This document shows positions 55,268 through 64,000 of a stretch of 64,000 nucleotides of DNA, piece after piece; position 1 is the stretch's first letter; every line of letters starts with the position of its first letter. Below the pieces are notes generated by a model that was not told the DNA's origin, did not search any database, and worked only from the letters and a program-made list of their open reading frames with translations. Origin of the DNA: Oxalobacteraceae bacterium OTU3CINTB1 (lineage in GTDB: Bacteria > Pseudomonadota > Gammaproteobacteria > Burkholderiales > Burkholderiaceae_D). The position numbers and the translations under genes were made by a program. The stretch is from NCBI GenBank assembly GCA_024123955.1, contig CP099652.1:682001-746000 (forward strand). The letters run 5' to 3'.

Positions 55268-56434
55268 ATGTCAAACGATTATCTTTTCACTTCCGAATCC
55301 GTCTCGGAAGGCCATCCCGACAAGGTCGCCGACCAAATCTCGGACGCCATTCTGGACGCCATCCTCGAGCAGGACCCGAAGGCGCGCGTCGCCGCCGAAA
55401 CGCTGTGCAACACCGGCCTGGTCGTGCTGGCCGGCGAAATCACCACGCACGCCAACGTTGATTATATTCAAGTTGCGCGCGAAACCATCAAGCGCATCGG
55501 CTACGACAACACCGACTACGGCATCGACTACCGCGGTTGCGCGGTGCTGGTGGCCTACGACAAGCAGTCGCCGGACATCGCCCAGGGCGTGGACGAAGGC
55601 GCCGGTATCGACCTCGACCAGGGCGCCGGCGACCAGGGCCTGATGTTCGGCTACGCCTGCGACGAGACGGCCGAGCTGATGCCGGCCGCCATCCACTACG
55701 CGCACCGCCTGGTCGAGCGCCAGTCGCAGCTGCGCAAGGACGGCCGCCTGCCATGGCTGCGCCCGGATGCCAAATCGCAAGTCACGCTGCGCTACGTCAA
55801 CGGCCGTCCGGTCGCGGTCGACACCGTCGTGCTGTCGACCCAGCACGCGCCGGAAATGCAGCACAAGCAGATCGAAGAGGCGGTGATCGAAGAGATCATC
55901 AAGCAGGTGCTGCCGCGCGAATGGCTCGCCGAAACCAAATACCTGGTCAACCCGACCGGCCGCTTCGTCATCGGCGGCCCGCAGGGCGACTGCGGCCTGA
56001 CCGGCCGCAAGATCATCGTCGACACCTACGGCGGCGCCAGCCCGCACGGCGGCGGCGCCTTCTCCGGTAAAGATCCTACGAAAGTGGACCGTTCGGCCGC
56101 CTACGCCGCGCGCTACGTCGCCAAAAATGTCGTCGCCGCCGGCCTGGCGCGCCAATGCCAGGTGCAGGTCAGCTACGCCATCGGCGTGGCCCGTCCGATC
56201 AACATCACGGTCTACACCGAAGGCACCGGCGTCATCCCCGACGACAAGATCGCCGCGCTGGTGATGGAGCACTTCGACCTGCGTCCAAAAGGCATCGTGC
56301 AGATGCTCGACCTGCTGCGTCCGATCTACGCCAAGACCGCCGCCTACGGCCACTTCGGCCGCGAAGAGCCGGAATTCACGTGGGAGCGCACCGACAAGGC
56401 CGCGATCCTGCGCGACGCCGCCGGCCTGAAATAA
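55268..56434 (+). CDS. metK: S-adenosylmethionine synthetase
   Basis: 388 aa. Signatures: [32 protein letters not shown] and [19 protein letters not shown], with all three ATP/phosphate and metal motifs. It makes SAM from methionine and ATP. AGGAGC lies 8-9 nt upstream of the ATG. ahcY, the next step after methyl transfer, is 290 nt downstream but under its own riboswitch. Confidence 0.98.
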   Translation: MSNDYLFTSESVSEGHPDKVADQISDAILDAILEQDPKARVAAETLCNTGLVVLAGEITTHANVDYIQVARETIKRIGYDNTDYGIDYRGCAVLVAYDKQSPDIAQGVDEGAGIDLDQGAGDQGLMFGYACDETAELMPAAIHYAHRLVERQSQLRKDGRLPWLRPDAKSQVTLRYVNGRPVAVDTVVLSTQHAPEMQHKQIEEAVIEEIIKQVLPREWLAETKYLVNPTGRFVIGGPQGDCGLTGRKIIVDTYGGASPHGGGAFSGKDPTKVDRSAAYAARYVAKNVVAAGLARQCQVQVSYAIGVARPINITVYTEGTGVIPDDKIAALVMEHFDLRPKGIVQMLDLLRPIYAKTAAYGHFGREEPEFTWERTDKAAILRDAAGLK

Positions 56435-56440
56435 AGCCAT

Positions 56441-56528
56441 CGGGGTCAAGTCTGACATTCGGACACTAGCTCGACCGTGGAAGGTTCTCTACGCTGGAGG
56501 CCGTGTCCGAATGACAGACTTGACCCCG
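56441..56528. repeat. GGGGTCAAGTC-type inverted repeat (REPIN/MITE-like)
   Basis: 26-bp arms (56441-56466 and 56503-56528) with one mismatch, beginning CGGGGTCAAGTCTG. Same family terminus as the element at 14202-14306. It lies 6 nt past metK and may terminate its mRNA. Confidence 0.75.
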
Positions 56529-56622
56529 GATCGATGGGGGTTACTCCCCGGATTGTAGTGTTGCTTGAACCTCGCTTGACCCACCTTATTTGGCGCGGCG
56601 TCTGTGCTGCGCGCCAAGGTGG

Positions 56623-56631
56623 TGCTAAAAT
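56623..56631 (+). promoter_or_regulatory. Extended -10 promoter element for ahcY
   Basis: TGCTAAAAT matches the extended -10 pattern TGnTAtAAT at five of six hexamer bases. It would place the transcript start at about 56638, exactly at the first base of the riboswitch. Confidence 0.6.
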
Positions 56632-56638
56632 GCACCTT

Positions 56639-56697
56639 CCGAGGAGCGCTGCGACGAATTCATTTTTGCCAGGCTCGGAATCTGCAACCGCGCTCAC
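56639..56697 (+). ncRNA. S-adenosylhomocysteine (SAH) riboswitch
   Basis: The conserved core is present in order: CCGAGGAGCGCTGCGAC, then GCCAGGCTCGG, then CGCTCAC. P1 pairs CCGAG (56639-56643) with CTCGG (56674-56678), and GAGCG (56644-56648) can pair with CGCTC (56691-56695) as the pseudoknot. SAH riboswitches in betaproteobacteria raise ahcY expression when SAH accumulates. The ribosome site AAGGAGG follows 20 nt later. Confidence 0.93.
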
Positions 56698-56728
56698 GTT
56701 ACTTTTTTCTAACTGAAAGGAGGGCGTG

Positions 56729-58156
<1,428 letters not shown>

Positions 58157-58173
58157 TCTGACGGTGTGATGCG

Positions 58174-58203
58174 GGGCCGGCGCGTGCCGGCCCTGTTTTA
58201 TTG
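58174..58203 (+). terminator. Terminator or attenuator after ahcY
   Basis: GGGCCGGC-GCGT-GCCGGCCC (58174-58193) followed by TGTTTTATT. It would reduce transcription into the holin-like gene and metF. Confidence 0.78.
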
Positions 58204-58232
58204 AGCTAATTTTTTTGCAGCGAGACTTAGTT

Positions 58233-58583
58233 ATGCGTCTGGTCCTTACCTGGTTAATCAATGCGGTTGCCCTGCTGGCAATTCCGTACCTCATGCATTC
58301 CGTCGATGTCACAAGCATAGGCGCAGCCCTCGTCGCGGCTTTCGTGTTGGCCCTTGTAAACACGCTGATCCGCCCCGTGCTGTTGCTGTTGACCTTGCCC
58401 GTGACCATGCTGTCGCTGGGACTGTTTATCTTTGTCATCAACGGCTTCATGTTCTGGCTGGTGGCGCAATTTGTCGACGGTTTCCACGTCGACAGCTTCC
58501 TGTCGGCGATCGGTGGCGCACTGTTGTACAGCGTGATTTCCTGGGCTCTGTCTACCTTACTTTTGAAGAACGCAGATGACTAG
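58233..58583 (+). CDS. Phage holin superfamily IV (PF04020) membrane protein
   Basis: 116 aa from ATG 58233. Four hydrophobic segments and the family phrases LVNTLIRPVLLLLTLPVTML and LGLFIFVINGFMFWLVAQFV. Despite the name, this chromosomal family is widespread and not known to lyse cells. It overlaps metF by 8 nt; the ahcY-holin IV-metF order recurs in betaproteobacteria, hinting at a link to the methyl cycle, but no role is established. Confidence 0.88.
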   Translation: MRLVLTWLINAVALLAIPYLMHSVDVTSIGAALVAAFVLALVNTLIRPVLLLLTLPVTMLSLGLFIFVINGFMFWLVAQFVDGFHVDSFLSAIGGALLYSVISWALSTLLLKNADD

Positions 58584-59403
58584 TCATAATTTCAGTATCG
58601 AATTCTTTCCGCCGAAAACAGCGGAAGGCGCGGAAAAGCTGCGCGCCACGCGCGCCAAGCTGTCCGAACTGAAACCCAAATATTTTTCCGTGACCTTCGG
58701 CGCCGGCGGCAGCACGCAACGCGGAACCTTGGACACGGTGGTCGAGATCCTGGCCGCCGGCGAGGACGCCGCGCCGCACCTGTCGTGCGTGGGCGGCACG
58801 CGCGAGTCGATCCGCGCCATCCTTGCCGAATTCAAGTCGCACAACATCAAGCGCATCGTGGCGCTGCGCGGCGACCTGCCGAGCGGCTACGGCGCGTCCG
58901 GCGAATTCCGCTACGCCAACGAGCTGGTGGAGTTCATCCGCCAGGAGACCGGCGAGTGGTTCCACATCGAAGTGGCGGCCTATCCGGAGGTGCACCCGCA
59001 GGCCAAGTCGCCGCAGGACGACCTGCTGGCGTTCGAGCGCAAGGTCAAGGCCGGCGCCAACGCCGCCATCACGCAGTATTTCTACAACGCCGACGCCTAC
59101 TTCCAGTTCGTCGACCAGACCCGCAAGATGGGCATCGACGTGCCGATCGTGGCCGGCATCATGCCGATCACGAACTACACGCAGCTGATGCGCTTTTCCG
59201 ACATGTGCGGCGCCGAGATACCGCGCTGGGTGCGATTGAAGCTGGCCAGCTACGGCGACGACACCGCGTCGATCAAGGCCTTCGGCCTCGATGTCGTGTC
59301 GCAGCTGTGCGAGCGCCTGCTGGCCGGCGGCGCGCCGGGCCTGCACTTCTACAGCATGAACCAGGCCGCGGCGACGACCGCACTGTGGCAACGCTTGGTC
59401 TAA
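58576..59403 (+). CDS. metF: Methylenetetrahydrofolate reductase
   Basis: 275 aa. Signatures: SIEFFPPKTAEGAEKL, SVTFGAGGSTQRGT, HLSCVGGTRESIRAI, the FAD-binding region ALRGDLPSGYG, and VPIVAGIMPITNY. It makes 5-methyl-THF, the methyl donor for remaking methionine from the homocysteine released by AhcY. Overlaps the holin-like gene. Confidence 0.97.
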   Translation: MTSHNFSIEFFPPKTAEGAEKLRATRAKLSELKPKYFSVTFGAGGSTQRGTLDTVVEILAAGEDAAPHLSCVGGTRESIRAILAEFKSHNIKRIVALRGDLPSGYGASGEFRYANELVEFIRQETGEWFHIEVAAYPEVHPQAKSPQDDLLAFERKVKAGANAAITQYFYNADAYFQFVDQTRKMGIDVPIVAGIMPITNYTQLMRFSDMCGAEIPRWVRLKLASYGDDTASIKAFGLDVVSQLCERLLAGGAPGLHFYSMNQAAATTALWQRLV

Positions 59404-59418
59404 GCGTCATCGGATATA

Positions 59419-59513
59419 CGTAGGGCGGATTAGGCGGAACGCCGTAATCCGCCAATGCACGCGCCGTCGAAACGCAAGCATTGGCGGATTACGCTGCGCT
59501 AATCCGCCCTACG
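59419..59513. repeat. REPIN: two inverted GTAG-type REP hairpins
   Basis: Outer arms CGTAGGGCGGATTA (59419-59432) and TAATCCGCCCTACG (59500-59513) and inner arms TAATCCGCCAATGC / GCATTGGCGGATTA flank a short spacer. This is two REP palindromes in opposite orientation. The single REP at 30338-30371 is the same family. It lies between convergent metF and the cyclo-ligase gene. Confidence 0.88.
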
Positions 59514-59530
59514 TGGTTACCGTGATCATT

Positions 59531-60130
59531 TCAGCTACCGGCTTCGGTGATTATCCTGTCCAGCGCCACATCGTGCGCGTCGGCGTCGAACCTCACCTCC
59601 AGGCAGCTGTACGCGATGCCCACCGTCTCCGGACGCGGCGCCCGGGCCAGCGTGCGGTCGTAAAAGCCCCCGCCATAACCCAATCGATAACCATCCGGGT
59701 TGTATCCCAGGCAAGGCACCAGCAATGCCGGCGGGTACGCCGCCGCGAGCCGCAACTCCGCCGGCACCGCCACCCCCATCGTATCCTTGACCATCGCCTC
59801 GCCGATGCGCCAGTCGGCGAATTCCAGCGCCGCGTGTTTTTCCACCACCACCGGCAGCAGCAGCCGCGCACCGAGGCGCTCCAGCGCCACGTAGGCGGCC
59901 TGCAGATCCGGCTCGTCGCGCAACGGCCAGTACACCCCCAATGCCGCCGGCCGCGCCGCGCGCCACCAGGCGATCACCCGCGCGCCGATGGCATGGTCCC
60001 ACGCCGCCCGCGCGGCCGGATCGAGCGCGCGCCGCGCGGTCAGCAACTGCTTGCGCAAATCGGCCTTTTGTGTGGCGGCCGGGGCTATTCGTTCGCTCTC
60101 GGCACGTGGTATTCTAGGGTCGCTGGTCAT
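59531..60130 (-). CDS. 5-formyltetrahydrofolate cyclo-ligase
   Basis: 199 aa from ATG 60130; ATG 60148 and GTG 60172 are in frame and no ribosome site decides. KADLRKQLLTARRALDPAAR opening, YWPLRDEPDLQ, and the signature VPCLGYNPDGYRLGYGGGFYDR. It returns 5-formyl-THF to 5,10-methenyl-THF, feeding the folate pool used by MetF. It is divergent from slt with overlapping upstream regions. Confidence 0.93.
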   Translation of the reverse strand: MTSDPRIPRAESERIAPAATQKADLRKQLLTARRALDPAARAAWDHAIGARVIAWWRAARPAALGVYWPLRDEPDLQAAYVALERLGARLLLPVVVEKHAALEFADWRIGEAMVKDTMGVAVPAELRLAAAYPPALLVPCLGYNPDGYRLGYGGGFYDRTLARAPRPETVGIAYSCLEVRFDADAHDVALDRIITEAGS

Positions 60131-60192
60131 GGATTCATCGCCGGTCATGGATTCGGTTGTCGCTTCGTACACTGCTTAAAGAGAGTTTTACA

Positions 60193-62184
60193 TTGATTTC
60201 CGCTTCGAAATGGATTGCCGGCGTTGTCGTCGTGGCCTGGGTTGCGTTCAACCCGTCGTATATCTCGCTGGCCCACGCCGAGGATATCGGCGCCGAGACC
60301 AAGCGGCAGGACGATGCCTTCCTGCTGATGCGCGACGCGGTGCGGCAGGACGACGCGGCCAAGGTGGATTTCTACGCGGCCCGTCTCGCCAATTATTCGA
60401 TTCCTTCGTATGTCGATTATTATCGGCTCAAATCGCGCCTGAAGGACGCCTCCTACGCGGAAATCCGTGATTTCATGAAGCGCTACGAAGGCCAGGCCAT
60501 CGTCGACCGCCTGCGCAACGACTGGCTGCTGGACCTGGGCCGCAAACGCGACTGGGCCACCTTCGACGAGCAGCTGCCGCTGTTTGTGCTCAACGACGAC
60601 ACCCAGGTCAAATGCTACGCGCTGCAATCGCGCGCGCTCAAGGGCCAGAAGGTGGCCGACGAGGCGCGCGCGCTGCTGACATCACCGGCGGTCTACGGCG
60701 AGCCTTGCGCGGGCCTGATCGCCACCCTGTTCCAGACCGGCCAGTTCGACGCCAACGACCTGTATGAACAACTGCGCCTGGCCGGCGAATTCAACGCCAC
60801 CGGGCAGGCGCGCCGCATCGTCGCCTTGCTGGGCGGCCCGGAGAAAAAGGCGGTGCAGGCGGTCGACACGCCGGCCCTGGCGCTGGCCAAGGGGCCGGGC
60901 GCCGGCCGCACCGAACATGAGATCTTCGTGGTGGCCGTCGGCCGCATGGCCAAGACCAGCGTCAAGCTGGCGGCGCTGGCGCTGGAGAAGGCCTCGTCCC
61001 TGACGCCGCTGGAGCGGCAGGAAGGCTGGGCGGCGATCGCGCTGCAATCGTCCTATTCGCTGGACACCGACACCGCCGAATACTGGCGCCGCTCGAACGG
61101 CGCCAGGCTGTCCATCGACCAGATCCAGTGGAAAACCCGCATCGCGCTGCGCGCCGGCGATTGGCGCCAGGTCAAGGCCAATATCCAGGCGATGCCCGCC
61201 TCGCTGCGCGACGATCCGGCTTGGACCTATTGGATGGGCCGCGCGCTGATGGCCGAAGCCGGCGTGACCAGCCATCCGGCCGGCGAGGCAGAGCGGCTGT
61301 TCCGCAGCATCTCGGACCAGCCGAACTTCTACGGCCAGCTGGCGCTGGAGGAAACCGGCAAACTGATTACCATCCCGCTGCCTGGGCTGCCGATCACCCC
61401 CGCCGAAATCGCGGCGATCGCCGCCAATCCCAACTTCCAGCGTTCGCTCAAGTTCTTCGGCATGCGCCTGCGCTTCGAGGGCACGCGCGAATGGAACTGG
61501 GGCTTGCGCGGCCTGGACGAACGCGGCTACCTGGCCGCCGCCGAATTCGCGCGCCAGAACGAGATCCTCGACCGCATGGTCAACACCTCGGACCGCACCC
61601 GCATCCAGGTCGACTACACGCAGCGCTTCCCGTCGCCGCACCACGACGTCATGCACCCCGCCACGCAAACGCTGGGCCTCGACAAGGCCTGGGTGTATGG
61701 CCTGATGCGGCAGGAGTCGCGCTTCATCCTCGGCGCGCAATCGCACGTGGGGGCCTCGGGCCTGATGCAGGTGATGCCGTCGACCGCGCGCTGGGTGGCC
61801 AAAAAACTCGGCCTGACCGACTTCGCGCAGGACATGCTGACCGACGTGCGCACCAATATCATGCTGGGCACGAACTACCTGAACATGGTGCTCGGGAACA
61901 TGGACGGTTCCGAGGTGCTGGCCACGGCCGCCTACAACGCCGGGCCGGGGCGCTCGCGCCGCTGGCGCGCCACATTGACCAAGCCGATCGACAGCGCCAT
62001 CTTCATCGAGACCATTCCGTTCTACGAGACGCGCACCTACGTCAAGAACGTGATGTCGAACGCCACCTACTACGCGGCCTTGTTCGAGGGCCGCCCGCAA
62101 TCGCTGAAGGCGCGCATCGGCACCGTCGCGCCGCGCTCCTACACCCCCGAGGAAGAGCAGGAATCGAGCTACGGCTCGCGTTGA
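60193..62184 (+). CDS. slt: Soluble lytic murein transglycosylase
   Basis: 663 aa from TTG 60193 with AAAGAGAG upstream, opening a signal peptide that ends at AHA-E. A long superhelical N-part (about 35-480) precedes the SLT domain with catalytic Glu508 (MRQESRFILGAQS), VGASGLMQVMPSTARWVAKK and ATAAYNAGPGRSRRWR. Slt70 architecture. It cleaves glycan strands in the periplasm with 1,6-anhydro products. Confidence 0.95.
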   Translation: MISASKWIAGVVVVAWVAFNPSYISLAHAEDIGAETKRQDDAFLLMRDAVRQDDAAKVDFYAARLANYSIPSYVDYYRLKSRLKDASYAEIRDFMKRYEGQAIVDRLRNDWLLDLGRKRDWATFDEQLPLFVLNDDTQVKCYALQSRALKGQKVADEARALLTSPAVYGEPCAGLIATLFQTGQFDANDLYEQLRLAGEFNATGQARRIVALLGGPEKKAVQAVDTPALALAKGPGAGRTEHEIFVVAVGRMAKTSVKLAALALEKASSLTPLERQEGWAAIALQSSYSLDTDTAEYWRRSNGARLSIDQIQWKTRIALRAGDWRQVKANIQAMPASLRDDPAWTYWMGRALMAEAGVTSHPAGEAERLFRSISDQPNFYGQLALEETGKLITIPLPGLPITPAEIAAIAANPNFQRSLKFFGMRLRFEGTREWNWGLRGLDERGYLAAAEFARQNEILDRMVNTSDRTRIQVDYTQRFPSPHHDVMHPATQTLGLDKAWVYGLMRQESRFILGAQSHVGASGLMQVMPSTARWVAKKLGLTDFAQDMLTDVRTNIMLGTNYLNMVLGNMDGSEVLATAAYNAGPGRSRRWRATLTKPIDSAIFIETIPFYETRTYVKNVMSNATYYAALFEGRPQSLKARIGTVAPRSYTPEEEQESSYGSR

Positions 62185-62219
62185 CCACGCATAGACCACA
62201 CCATCATTACGGACGCATC

Positions 62220-62936
62220 ATGCAGACCACCAAACTTGATCCAAGCTTGTCGACTTCCCTGGCCGCCGCGCGCGAGCCGGGCCTGACGCTCATCATCGGC
62301 AACAAGAATTATTCGTCATGGTCGATGCGGCCGTGGGTGGCGATGACCGCGTTCGGCATCCCGTTCCAGGAGGTGCGCGTGCTGCTCGACCAGCCCGACA
62401 CCGCCAACCGCATCTGCGGCTACTCGGCCAGCGGCCGGGTGCCGGTGCTGCTGGCCGGCGAGATGACCATCTGGGACAGCCTGGCGATCTGCGAATATCT
62501 GGCCGAGCAGTTCCAGGAGCTGCACCTGTGGCCCCAGGACGTGGCCGCGCGGGCGATGGCGCGCTCGGTCTGCGCCGAGATGCACGCCGGCTTCGCCGAC
62601 CTGCGCACGGCGATGTCGATGAACATCCGCGCCAGCTTCCCCGGCAAGGGCCGCACCAACGGCTCGCAGGCCGACATCGGCCGCATCAGCGAGATCTGGG
62701 AGGAGTGCCTGTCGCGCTTCGGTCACCACCAGTTCCTGTTCGGCGACTTCTCGATCGCCGACGCCTACTACGCGCCGGTGGTGATGCGCTTCCGCACCTA
62801 CGGCGTGTCGCTGGCGCCGGCGCTGGACGCCTATTGCCAGCGCGTGCTGGCGCATCCGGCCGTCGCGCGCTGGGTGGCCGAGGCGCTGGCCGAAACCGAA
62901 ACGGTGCCCAAGCACGACGCCGAACTGCCGGACTGA
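62220..62936 (+). CDS. Glutathione S-transferase family protein
   Basis: 238 aa from ATG 62220 (ACGGACGCATC upstream, a weak ribosome site). Thioredoxin-like N-domain [20 protein letters not shown] and [20 protein letters not shown]; helical C-domain with [20 protein letters not shown]. The substrate is not predictable. The [10 protein letters not shown] motif marks a subgroup common in Proteobacteria. It ends 5 nt before cca. Confidence 0.92.
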   Translation: MQTTKLDPSLSTSLAAAREPGLTLIIGNKNYSSWSMRPWVAMTAFGIPFQEVRVLLDQPDTANRICGYSASGRVPVLLAGEMTIWDSLAICEYLAEQFQELHLWPQDVAARAMARSVCAEMHAGFADLRTAMSMNIRASFPGKGRTNGSQADIGRISEIWEECLSRFGHHQFLFGDFSIADAYYAPVVMRFRTYGVSLAPALDAYCQRVLAHPAVARWVAEALAETETVPKHDAELPD

Positions 62937-62941
62937 CGATG

Positions 62942-64000
62942 ATGCGGATTTATGTCGTCGGCGGCGCCGTGCGCGACGCGCTGCTTGGCCTGCCGGTCAA
63001 GGACCACGACCACGTGGTGGTCGGCGCCACGCCGGACGACATGCTGGCGCAGGGCTTCCGCCCGGTCGGCAAGGACTTCCCGGTGTTCCTGCATCCGACG
63101 ACGCAGGACGAGTACGCGCTGGCCCGCACCGAGCGCAAGACCGCGCCCGGCTACAAGGGCTTCGTGTTCCATACTTCCCCCGACGTCACGCTGGAGGAGG
63201 ATTTGATCCGGCGCGACCTGACCATCAACGCCATCGCCCGCGCCGACGACGGCACGCTGACCGATCCCTTCGGCGGCCGCCGCGATATCGAGCAGCGCGT
63301 GTTCCGCCACGTCTCCGACGCCTTTGCCGAGGACCCGGTGCGCATCCTGCGCGTGGCCCGCTTTGCCGCCCGCTACAGCGACTTCCGCGTGGCGCCGGAA
63401 ACCAATGCGCTGATGCGGCAGATGACGGAGCAGGGCGAGGTCGACGCACTGGTGCCGGAACGCGTGTGGCAGGAACTGTCGCGCGGGCTGATGGAAGACA
63501 AGCCGTCGCGCATGCTGGAGGTGCTGCGCGATTGCGGCGCGCTGGCGCGCATCCTGCCGGAGCTCGACGCGCTGTGGGGCGTGCCGCAGCCGGAGAAATG
63601 GCACCCGGAGATCGACACCGGCATCCACATCCTGCAGGTGATCGATTGCGCCGCGCGCGCGAAGCTGGAACTGCCGACGCGCTTCGCCTGCCTGATGCAC
63701 GACCTGGGCAAGGGCGTGACGCCGTCGGCCACCTGGCCGGCGCACCACGGCCACGAGGAGCTGGGCGTCAAACTGGTCGAGCAGGTGTGCAAGCGCCTCA
63801 AGGTGCCGACCGAATGCCGCGACCTGGCCGTGATGACCGCGCGCGAACATGGCAACGTGGGACGCGCGTTGCAGCTGCGGCCCAACACCATCGTCAAGCT
63901 GCTGGAGCGTTGCGACGCCTTCCGCAAGCCGGCGCGCTTTTCGCAGATGCTGCTGGCCACCGAGTGCGATTCGCGCGGCCGCATCGGCCGCACCGCCAGC
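62942..64000 (+). CDS. cca: Multifunctional CCA-adding enzyme (partial, 3' end beyond window)
   Basis: The first 353 codons from ATG 62942 (an ATG at 62939 directly precedes it); the frame runs off the window. [20 protein letters not shown] with GG, the DxD equivalent [32 protein letters not shown], and the HD phosphohydrolase domain [12 protein letters not shown] with HHGHEELG are all visible, matching class II bacterial Cca. It adds or repairs the tRNA 3' CCA; the HD domain adds phosphatase/phosphodiesterase activity. Possibly co-transcribed with the GST gene. Confidence 0.96.
   Translation, partial: MRIYVVGGAVRDALLGLPVKDHDHVVVGATPDDMLAQGFRPVGKDFPVFLHPTTQDEYALARTERKTAPGYKGFVFHTSPDVTLEEDLIRRDLTINAIARADDGTLTDPFGGRRDIEQRVFRHVSDAFAEDPVRILRVARFAARYSDFRVAPETNALMRQMTEQGEVDALVPERVWQELSRGLMEDKPSRMLEVLRDCGALARILPELDALWGVPQPEKWHPEIDTGIHILQVIDCAARAKLELPTRFACLMHDLGKGVTPSATWPAHHGHEELGVKLVEQVCKRLKVPTECRDLAVMTAREHGNVGRALQLRPNTIVKLLERCDAFRKPARFSQMLLATECDSRGRIGRTAS

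Noticed and set aside
58233..58583. Prophage remnant because of the holin name
   Set aside because: No phage genes are nearby; the family is a common chromosomal membrane protein in this position.

Overview
The window reads as a chromosomal segment of a high-GC Gram-negative betaproteobacterium, most probably family Oxalobacteraceae (Massilia/Duganella/Janthinobacterium type). The grounds are gene content and order: petABC-sspA-sspB-tRNA-Thr, gpsA-secB-grxC-rhodanese-gpmA-envC-ctpA-moeB, hslVU, a one-cysteine DksA next to a COG0523 GTPase, and an SAH riboswitch in front of ahcY-metF. Genus is inferred, not proven. Almost all of it is core chromosome; no prophage, insertion sequence or CRISPR array was found.

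Layout. 0.1-4.7 kb: a Tat-exported alpha/beta hydrolase, a NarL-type response regulator, a secreted cupin and a large RpfC-like hybrid kinase. 4.75-7.2 kb: a lower-GC accessory patch. It holds two tiny cysteine-rich secreted proteins and an orphan type VI secretion cassette: an Hcp tube protein, a MepA-like (M74) murein endopeptidase without signal peptide, and a secreted putative immunity protein. The patch ends in stacked palindromes beside tRNA-Thr. 7.2-11.5 kb (minus strand): petABC (cytochrome bc1), sspA and sspB. 11.8-24.4 kb: mscL, a DegS/DegQ-like protease, a DUF2461 gene, gpsA, an SH3 protein, secB, grxC, a rhodanese, gpmA, envC, ctpA, moeB and a large amidohydrolase.

24.6-36.1 kb: a nearly complete type II secretion operon in the order gspG-H-I-J-K-L-M-N-D-E-F-C, with a 21-codon overlapping mini-ORF between gspL and gspM. 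It is followed at once by a PlpD-like (type Vd) patatin autotransporter. 38.4-49.2 kb (minus strand): a chemoreceptor, an outer-membrane-type protein, an XRE regulator, hslVU with a small basic protein, a STAS-domain protein, COG0523 GTPase-dksA, and DUF484-xerC. 49.3-55.1 kb: a porin, a Sel1-repeat protein, dapF and two LpxL-type acyltransferases. 55.2-59.4 kb: the methyl cycle genes metK, SAH riboswitch-ahcY, a small holin-IV-like membrane protein and metF. 59.5-64 kb: 5-formyl-THF cyclo-ligase, a soluble lytic transglycosylase, a GST and the start of cca, cut by the window edge.

Functional themes are envelope and secretion (T2SS, type Vd, a T6SS cargo cassette, EnvC, Slt, LpxL), respiration (bc1), and one-carbon/SAM recycling under SAH control. 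Two families of palindromic REP/REPIN-like elements sit in intergenic gaps. The strongest candidate for something new is the Hcp / M74 endopeptidase / immunity cassette, followed by the cysteine-rich pair next to it.
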